Of a stretch of 57,433 nt of DNA, positions 51,215 to 57,433 are shown one piece after another. How positions within the stretch are numbered: position 1 is the stretch's first letter; every line of letters begins with the position of its first letter. The notes beneath the pieces were generated by a model that was given only the letters and a program-made list of their open reading frames with translations, did not search any database and was not told the origin of the DNA. A program made the position numbers and the translations under genes. Source of the DNA: an uncultured Lachnospiraceae bacterium (GTDB lineage: Bacteria > Bacillota > Clostridia > Lachnospirales > Lachnospiraceae). The DNA lies in assembly GCA_910587895.1 (NCBI GenBank), contig CAJUOE010000002.1, forward strand, positions 1-57,433, in the 5' to 3' direction.

Positions 51215-53509
51215 TTATTCCGAAACCATGAGGTAAATCTCTGATACAAAATCCCCCACAATCCGCATATCCCCATGACGTCCCCCTTCACTGAACGCCT
51301 GCTTCAATTTTACGCCGCCGTACATCAAAGCATCTCCATAGGCCAGGCATTCCGCTGCCTTCCCGTCCTCATTTGCAGGTTGGTATCCATATGTGAAACA
51401 ATATTTTCTCTCAGGCGCCAGTCCTCTTGCCCGGTAATATTCATACTGCGTATTGGGCGCAACCAGTTTCTGCAGCAACAGCCCCACTGCACAGCTCCTG
51501 TCCCTGGAAACGCAGGTCCACTCCGTAACATTTCCCCTGGACAGCATCAGGCAGCTTCCATCAGCAGTCTGTCCCGTAAACGTCCTTCCACGATAAAAAT
51601 CACCTGTCTGCAACAGCTTGCGCCACTCCTTATAAAATGCAATCTGCCCCTTCACTTCATCCAACTCTTCCTCCGTCATATCGCAGAAATTGCACTCATA
51701 CCCGCATACGCCGAAACACGCCACATGAAAACGCGTCTTAAGCGGCGTCATGCGCCTTGTCTGATGGTTCGGACATGCCGAAACATGCGCGCCAACAACC
51801 GACAGAGGATACCCGTAGCTGTATCCCGTCTGTATCTCTGCACGGCACAGCGCATCGGTATCGTCGCTCGCCCAGATTTGTGGAAAATAGCATAAAATTC
51901 CAAGGTCAAAACGATTTCCTCCGGCGCAGCATCCCTCGAACAGAATTTTCGGAAAACGTTCAGACAAGACCTTCATGCAACGGTACAGTCCCAACACATA
52001 GCGGTGTGCGACTTCCCCCTGGCGGTCGGGCTTTAAGCCGCTCGAATAATAATCAGTAAATGTCCGGTTCATGTCCCATTTCACATAGGAAATCTCCCCG
52101 CATGAGAACACCCGGCTCATCTCCGTGATGATATAATCCTGCACATCCTGCCTTGTCAAATCTAAAATCCGCTGCGTACGCCCTTCGGAATGCGGTTTTC
52201 CCGGAATCTGCAACACCCATTCGGGATGTTTTTCGTACAGGTTGCTCTTTACATTTACCATCTCCGGCTCCACCCAGATTCCAAAATCAAGCCCCATCTC
52301 TTTTATTTTCCTGCTGAGTCCCTCCACGCCATGCGGCAGTTTCCTTGTATCTACCTGCCAGTCTCCCAGAGACTGCGTATCGTCCACCCGGTTTCCAAAC
52401 CATCCGTCATCCATGACAAAAAGTTCAATGCCGGCCTCTTTTCCCGCTCTCGCAAGATTCAAAAGTTTATCCTCATCAATGTCAAAATAAGCGGCCTCCC
52501 AGCTGTTGAGCAAGACAGGGCGCGCCTTACGTTTCCACTCTCCGCGCACAATATGCTCCCGCACAAAATGATGCATACACTGGCTCATGCCGTTAAATCC
52601 CTCATGGGAATATGCCATTACCGCCTCCGGCGCCTCAAAATCCTCACCCGGAGCCAGCAGATAACAGAAGGACTGCGGATTCACGCCCGTGACAAATCTG
52701 GTCTTGCCATAGCCGCTGACCTCCACCGCCTCATAATGGTTGCCGCTGTATATGAGGTTACAGCCATAACAGTCCCCAAAATCCTCACTTGTTGTCTCTT
52801 TGCTCAACATCACGAATGGATTGGCGCGGTTAGAGGACGTTCCGGTATAAGACGCGCTGACATGTCTGCCTGCCGACATCCTGACATCCGTCCGTTTCAT
52901 CTCCCTTGCCCACGCGCCATGAAATGTCGTAAATACATATTCCGGCGTATCAAAGTCAAGCTGCGCGCTCAACAGCCGATGCAACTGCACGGTTTCACCG
53001 CTCTCATTGACAAGCCGCGCGCTCCTCGTAATCACATCACAGTCTTCATAAACATAATAGTGCAGCTCAAGCAACAAGCCATAGTGCCTGTCTTTTAACG
53101 CCACCGTTAAATGCTGCACCTGGTTTGTCTCATCATAAGAACCGGGCAGCGTCTTAAATTCCGCTTTTCCCTGTGTAACTGCCGCGTCCTCAAACCGAAA
53201 ATCTGATGTACTGCTCCCATCACCGTGAACTACCTCTACCAGCGGTTCCCGGATATCGCCCCTGCCATAGGAAGACATTTCCAGACAGACGTCTTCCAGG
53301 GAAAAAGAGGTATAATTTTCGTCATATACATTCGTATTTGACGGTGCAAATACATGTTTCTCTGTCAATATTTCTGCATCCCTGGCCTCTGTGACCGTTA
53401 TCCTCCTGCCATAATAGAGATGCTCCAGATGTCCGCTCTCCATCACCCGAAACGCATAGGTGCTTTGATTGGTATGTAGTACAAAAAACGGGTAAAAATT
53501 CTGTATCAT
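51215..53509 (-). CDS. alpha-galactosidase (GH36 family)
   Basis: The enzyme removes terminal alpha-galactose from oligosaccharides such as melibiose and raffinose. The 764-residue length and architecture fit GH36: an N-terminal beta-sandwich, the catalytic barrel, and a C-terminal sheet. The nucleophile is D479 in YVKWDMNRT and the acid/base is D549 or D550 in WASDDTDA; FVMDDGWFG and GIWVEPEMV are also conserved. There is no signal peptide, so it is cytoplasmic. The start at 53509 has GGGAGG upstream. No transporter or LacI-type regulator is next to it, so substrate uptake must be encoded elsewhere. Confidence 0.94.
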   Translation of the reverse strand: MIQNFYPFFVLHTNQSTYAFRVMESGHLEHLYYGRRITVTEARDAEILTEKHVFAPSNTNVYDENYTSFSLEDVCLEMSSYGRGDIREPLVEVVHGDGSSTSDFRFEDAAVTQGKAEFKTLPGSYDETNQVQHLTVALKDRHYGLLLELHYYVYEDCDVITRSARLVNESGETVQLHRLLSAQLDFDTPEYVFTTFHGAWAREMKRTDVRMSAGRHVSASYTGTSSNRANPFVMLSKETTSEDFGDCYGCNLIYSGNHYEAVEVSGYGKTRFVTGVNPQSFCYLLAPGEDFEAPEAVMAYSHEGFNGMSQCMHHFVREHIVRGEWKRKARPVLLNSWEAAYFDIDEDKLLNLARAGKEAGIELFVMDDGWFGNRVDDTQSLGDWQVDTRKLPHGVEGLSRKIKEMGLDFGIWVEPEMVNVKSNLYEKHPEWVLQIPGKPHSEGRTQRILDLTRQDVQDYIITEMSRVFSCGEISYVKWDMNRTFTDYYSSGLKPDRQGEVAHRYVLGLYRCMKVLSERFPKILFEGCCAGGNRFDLGILCYFPQIWASDDTDALCRAEIQTGYSYGYPLSVVGAHVSACPNHQTRRMTPLKTRFHVACFGVCGYECNFCDMTEEELDEVKGQIAFYKEWRKLLQTGDFYRGRTFTGQTADGSCLMLSRGNVTEWTCVSRDRSCAVGLLLQKLVAPNTQYEYYRARGLAPERKYCFTYGYQPANEDGKAAECLAYGDALMYGGVKLKQAFSEGGRHGDMRIVGDFVSEIYLMVSE

Positions 53510-53541
53510 AACGATTACCTCCCTATTCAAACCGGATCATT

Positions 53542-54204
53542 TCACCCCTGTCGGTGATTGCTGCTTTCATCCTGTATACATACTGCCGCGTGGCAGTTTT
53601 CAAAATCTTTCTCCACAAAACAATAGTTTTTTTTATCAAAATTCTGTTGGATTGTTACGTATAAACCATCTTCGGAAAACTGAAATTCAAAAGAATTCAG
53701 GGGCAGCCGCATTCCCATCCCCGTAACCTTCAGGAAACTTTCTTTCAGTGTCCAGAGCCTGACAAAGGCATAATCCTGCTCTTCTCCCTCCAGGCCGGCA
53801 ATAAATGCATATTCACCGGGACAGAAAAACCGCCTCGCCAGTTTCAAATCAGCCGTGCGGAATTTCTCAATATCGCAGCCAGCCTCCGTCTCTGCAAAAA
53901 CCGCCATCGCCATATTCCCGGAATGTGCCAGATTGTAGTGGATCTCTGGGTAATCCGGCAGATACGGCTTGCCATTCTCTCCATGGCAAACCCTTACCTG
54001 GGCCTCACGCAGGCCATGCTCCTGCAGCCCAAGGTCCATAAGGATTCCTGCCGCCATAGAGCGTTTTTTATCCGCCATAAAACGCTGCCTGTCTATTTTA
54101 TCCCGGCGATACGCTGAAAGGCTGTCATAACATGTCTGATAATACGTTTCGTCCGAAAGCTCTCCCGTATCCATAAAATATAGTTTCAATCCATTTTCAT
54201 CCAT
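53542..54204 (-). CDS. 4'-phosphopantetheinyl transferase (Sfp type)
   Basis: Sfp-type enzymes move the phosphopantetheine arm of CoA onto carrier proteins of fatty acid, polyketide or non-ribosomal peptide synthases. The 220-residue protein has the HYNLAHSGNMAM stretch near 90, the metal-binding motif GCDIEKFR near 113-120, and the WTLKESFLKVTGMGM motif near 154-168. AAAGGAGC precedes the ATG. It lies between the EAL protein and the alpha-galactosidase on the same strand. No carrier-protein synthase is nearby, so its target is unknown. Confidence 0.92.
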   Translation of the reverse strand: MDENGLKLYFMDTGELSDETYYQTCYDSLSAYRRDKIDRQRFMADKKRSMAAGILMDLGLQEHGLREAQVRVCHGENGKPYLPDYPEIHYNLAHSGNMAMAVFAETEAGCDIEKFRTADLKLARRFFCPGEYAFIAGLEGEEQDYAFVRLWTLKESFLKVTGMGMRLPLNSFEFQFSEDGLYVTIQQNFDKKNYCFVEKDFENCHAAVCIQDESSNHRQG

Positions 54205-54237
54205 GCTGCTCCTTTGTATCGTCTGAATTTATTTTCA

Positions 54238-57200
54238 TTAAGCCTCCGGTACCCAGGCATCCTTATCCAGCCTTTCTTCAAATACATCTTCCGGCACAGG
54301 TTTGGCATATCGGTATCCCTGAGCCACATAGGCTCCGATTTCCTGCATCAGTTCCACGTCGTTGTCTGTCTCAACACCCTCGCATACGATCTGTGCCTCC
54401 AAATCCTCGGCAAGGTTCACGATTCCCTTCATGATTTTCACCTGACGGTTCCTGTCCTGCCTGTTCAAAAGGAACGAACGGTCAAGCTTGATGACCGACG
54501 CCGGAATCTGCTCAAAAATGCCAAGGGAAGAATATCCGGAGCCAAAATCGTCAATCGAAAGGCGTACGCCTTTATTGCGCAGCGTATCTATCGTTTCTTT
54601 TACGATCTGCTGCTGCAATTCCTCTACCACGATCGTCTCTGTCATTTCCATCTCAATTAAGTCTTTCGGTATCTGATACCGCTCGAGAACCTCCTCAAAC
54701 CGCTCCGGGAAATCCGGCCGGATAAAATGCATTCTGGAAAAATTGCAAGAAATCGTAACGACCGGTTTCCCCTCCTGAATCCTTCTTCTGAGCATCCGGC
54801 AAACACATTCCAGCACAAAGAAATCAATATCCGTCACTCGTCCGGTCTGCTCGTAATACGGTATGAAAAATCCCGGCGCCCTTACCATGCCGTCCGCCGT
54901 GGGATCCAAAAAACGCACGAGCGCTTCCGCACCGACGATTTTCTCACTGCGGATATCTACCTTCGCCTGATAATATGCGACAAAATTCTCTTCTATATCC
55001 ACGGACTCCAGCAGCTTTTCACGTTCATGTTTCTGTTTCAGTGACTGCTCAAGCATCTCATCATAAACCATCACATCTCCCAGACGGCTCTCCTTCATAT
55101 ACTCCATCGCCTGGGTCGCATAATTGACCGCCACACGCATATCACTGTTGTCCGATGGAATCAGGTAGACGCCCATCTGAAGCGACATATGGTTCTCGGT
55201 CTCTTCGTAGATATCCTGCTCCGTCTCCTGGCGGATTTGTTTTAACCGTTCCATAAACGCATCCTCTGACTGGTAACGCAAAAGAAGCACAAAACGGTCT
55301 CCCTGATTTCTGGCACAGACCTCCTGCTCCTTGCTGATACTGTGCTTGAGGTTTTTGGCCACTAATTCCAAAAGCCGCTGTCCCGCATTCCATCCATATA
55401 TAATATTATAACGGCGAAATTGTGAGATATTCAGGCAAATGACTGCATACTGCTGTCCCCTGCGCTCCGGCAAAAGCTTTGCCTCCCCCTGATAAATCAG
55501 ATAATTAAGGTTCCAGATATCCATTCCCGTATCTTTGTACATCAATTTCTGGATTTTCCTGCTTCCCTTAATCATATTGTATGCCACCAGAATGACCACC
55601 ACGAGGACCGCCAGCAGCAATACCATAATCTCAATACTGTGGGCGCGCAGAAAGCGCTCAAAATTCATCTGGGAATGGACATTGCTCTTCAGCATGTATT
55701 CACTGACTGTCCGGGCGTCAATCACGTCGATCATCTTGCTTAAGATTCCCGCCAGCAGTTTGCTGTCCTCCTTGACCGCAATGGAAATGTTGTGCTCCCT
55801 GCTCAACACGCTTTTAATCTTCATTCCGCTGTAAGACAGCTCTGTCCCCATCAAATACTCGGACAGATAGCCATCGCACAGTACCGCGTCTGCCGTTCCC
55901 TTTCCCACGGCATCCAGACATTCCTGCTGGGTATCTCGAATCTCAAGGTTTACCTCTTCCAGATTAAATACAGCCGCCGCTTCCGATTCCAGATACGGCA
56001 CAGTGATGAGGACGTCCACCTCATTGAGCGTCTTGTCCTCTTTCATGGCAACCACCAGCGGAATCTCTGCGTATTCCTTTATCATCTGGAACCCGTACTC
56101 TTCCAGTTCCTCCTTGGTATCGGTACAATATGAGAAAATATCAACCGTTCCCTCTTTTAGCGCGTCCCTGGCCTGCTGCGGGGTGTCAAATTTCTTATAT
56201 GCAAGCTCTAACCCTGCATACCCCAGTTCCCTGTCCAAAAACTCCCGGGAAAGTCCCTGGCATTCGCCGTTTTTCTCGTAGCAGAAAGGATAATAGCCAT
56301 CAAGGTAGGCGATTGTAACCTTTCCTTTTTCTGCAATATATTCCTTCTCCTCCGTGGTAAATACCACCGTCTTGTCCAGCCTGCTCTGGTAAAACTGGTT
56401 CATCAGCTCTGTTTCCAGCTCCGGGCGGCTGATTTTCAAATCGGCAATCGCCTGGTTTAACTCCCGCAATACATCATCATTTCCCTGGTATGTAATGTAA
56501 TAAAACGGCATCGGCGCAAACCGTCCCAACAGCCTGTGCCCCTCCCAGACTTCCGTAAATGAATGGATATATGCGTCTATCTCTCCATCTTCCAAGGCCT
56601 GTAAAAGATCCGCTGTGGATTCATAGGTATTAATCTTCGGATCTGCCAGCCCATTGTCCCTCATATATTGCAGGAATTCCTGCTTGCGCACATAAGTCCT
56701 GACCATGCCAAAGGTTATCTCCTTCATGGCCTCAAAATCCTCATATGCTAACGCGCTGTCCGCTTTGGCAGCGACTGCGCCGAATGTATAACCGCTGGGC
56801 AGCGAGGCGTACTGATAAATCTGTGCCCGCTCTTCGGAAAACTGGGCGGAACCCACCAGATCCACCTGCTTATCCGCCAGCAGCTTAAGCGCTTCGTCCC
56901 AGCTTGTACACTCCACATCCCACTCGGCCGTCTTCGCAGCATAGTCGCTCTCCACTGTGCGAAGTTCCTCCAGCTTCTTCTGGAACTGCGCAACTTTCGC
57001 GTTCTCCTCCTGTTCCAGCTTTTCGGATGCCTCCAGTTCCTTCTGGATCTTAGCCTTTCCCGCCTCGATCTCCCGGAACTTTTCTTCGATCTCCGCCTCC
57101 TCCGTCTTCAGATCCCCGAATCCGTGCGCCGTCTCCTCTTTTTTCTCCTTCGCCGCCTCCAGATTCAGCCGTATCGTATTCTGCTCGATAAAGGCATTTT

Positions 57201-57433
57201 GCAGCGTCAGGCGCAGCGTCTCCGACTGTACGCGAAGTTTATTTCTCTCCTCGCGGATATCCTGGATCTCCTGCTCCAAAGCCTCCGTCTTATCGAACAG
57301 CTCTTTCACTTTCTTTTCCAGCTCTTCCAGCTCCCTGCGCCGTCCCAATGCTTCAAGTTGCTTTATGGATTTGGCGATTGTCTTATATTTATAAGGTACT
57401 TTATCCTCCAACTCTTTAAGCGACAAACCGTCA
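54238..57433 (-). CDS. partial EAL-domain signalling protein with coiled-coil N-terminus
   Basis: The frame runs off the right edge of the window, so the true start is not seen. Visible order: a long coiled coil (about 1-168); the C-terminal two thirds of a periplasmic-binding type sensor domain starting abruptly at VECTSWDEALKLL (about 171-345); a second, complete binding domain (about 350-595); a membrane helix (598-617); a degenerate GGDEF domain (NQGDRF at 707-712 in place of GGDEF); and an EAL domain (EAL at 834-836, DDFGSG at 959-964, KLD at 980-982, CEGVE near 1015). The EAL residues are intact, so cyclic-di-GMP hydrolysis is likely. The missing first lobe and signal peptide suggest a fusion or a misassembly. 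Confidence 0.8.
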   Translation of the reverse strand, partial: DGLSLKELEDKVPYKYKTIAKSIKQLEALGRRRELEELEKKVKELFDKTEALEQEIQDIREERNKLRVQSETLRLTLQNAFIEQNTIRLNLEAAKEKKEETAHGFGDLKTEEAEIEEKFREIEAGKAKIQKELEASEKLEQEENAKVAQFQKKLEELRTVESDYAAKTAEWDVECTSWDEALKLLADKQVDLVGSAQFSEERAQIYQYASLPSGYTFGAVAAKADSALAYEDFEAMKEITFGMVRTYVRKQEFLQYMRDNGLADPKINTYESTADLLQALEDGEIDAYIHSFTEVWEGHRLLGRFAPMPFYYITYQGNDDVLRELNQAIADLKISRPELETELMNQFYQSRLDKTVVFTTEEKEYIAEKGKVTIAYLDGYYPFCYEKNGECQGLSREFLDRELGYAGLELAYKKFDTPQQARDALKEGTVDIFSYCTDTKEELEEYGFQMIKEYAEIPLVVAMKEDKTLNEVDVLITVPYLESEAAAVFNLEEVNLEIRDTQQECLDAVGKGTADAVLCDGYLSEYLMGTELSYSGMKIKSVLSREHNISIAVKEDSKLLAGILSKMIDVIDARTVSEYMLKSNVHSQMNFERFLRAHSIEIMVLLLAVLVVVILVAYNMIKGSRKIQKLMYKDTGMDIWNLNYLIYQGEAKLLPERRGQQYAVICLNISQFRRYNIIYGWNAGQRLLELVAKNLKHSISKEQEVCARNQGDRFVLLLRYQSEDAFMERLKQIRQETEQDIYEETENHMSLQMGVYLIPSDNSDMRVAVNYATQAMEYMKESRLGDVMVYDEMLEQSLKQKHEREKLLESVDIEENFVAYYQAKVDIRSEKIVGAEALVRFLDPTADGMVRAPGFFIPYYEQTGRVTDIDFFVLECVCRMLRRRIQEGKPVVTISCNFSRMHFIRPDFPERFEEVLERYQIPKDLIEMEMTETIVVEELQQQIVKETIDTLRNKGVRLSIDDFGSGYSSLGIFEQIPASVIKLDRSFLLNRQDRNRQVKIMKGIVNLAEDLEAQIVCEGVETDNDVELMQEIGAYVAQGYRYAKPVPEDVFEERLDKDAWVPEA

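Noticed and set aside
56957..57394. 145-codon plus-strand frame rich in Ser/Phe near the right edge
   Set aside because: It is the antisense reading of a Glu/Lys-rich coiled coil, which typically leaves such a frame open.

Overview
The window looks like a chromosome segment of a Clostridia bacterium, most likely a Lachnospiraceae-type gut commensal. The basis is a complete Rnf complex, a GerW sporulation protein, a CbiK cobalt chelatase, a CmpB-type membrane protein, a large secreted protein ending in BspA-type leucine-rich repeats, and strong AAGGAGG ribosome binding sites. No rRNA, tRNA, CRISPR array or intact transposase was seen. Most genes lie on the minus strand. The right edge cuts a gene, and both edges may be contig ends.

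Layout from left to right. 0.1-0.5 kb: rpmB (+) with a clear promoter and terminator. 0.5-3.1 kb (-): a NUDIX hydrolase, a small unknown, a DUF2953 protein with a 30-nt coding repeat, GerW and a 45-residue membrane protein. 3.1-9.97 kb (-): ruvB, zapA (with an Asn-rich repeat tail), a U32 peptidase family protein, a SEDS glycan polymerase and its class B PBP, a DNA-repair and cell-wall growth cluster. 10.0-16.0 kb (-): an AT-rich five-gene defence cassette (m5C methyltransferase, DUF3883 nuclease candidate, second m5C methyltransferase, AIPR protein, Vsr-like endonuclease). It sits between ruvA and ruvB, which are normally adjacent. 16.0-21.3 kb (-): GNAT, ruvA, miaB, GNAT, proA, 5-formyl-THF cyclo-ligase and a DUF896 protein. 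21.4-22.6 kb (+): a 6-phosphofructokinase with pyrophosphate-type active-site residues.

22.6-35.1 kb is accessory-looking. It holds a 517-base stretch without an intact gene, two zinc-ribbon membrane proteins, a 1248-residue secreted LRR/Ig-like protein, a HicA-type toxin-antitoxin pair with a perfect 13-bp inverted-repeat operator, an unknown membrane protein, a MerR regulator with a MerR-type 19-bp-spacer promoter, and a 1244-residue HD-domain protein resembling conflict-system HD proteins. This block separates proB (35.1 kb) from proA (19.2 kb), and an orphan ribosome binding site follows proB.

36.0-44.0 kb (-): a CmpB-type membrane protein, rnfCDGEAB (ferredoxin:NAD+ oxidoreductase/ion pump) with an unusual structured gap between rnfA and rnfB, a TSCPD protein and cbiK. 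44.2-44.9 kb (+): two small membrane proteins under a strong promoter. 45.0-51.0 kb (-): two hybrid sensor histidine kinases in tandem. 51.2-57.4 kb (-): a GH36 alpha-galactosidase, a 4'-phosphopantetheinyl transferase and a partial EAL-domain sensor whose N-terminal part is an unexpected coiled coil.

The best candidates for something new are the ruvA/ruvB defence cassette, the solitary HD-domain giant, the structured rnfA-rnfB insert and the coiled-coil/EAL chimera.
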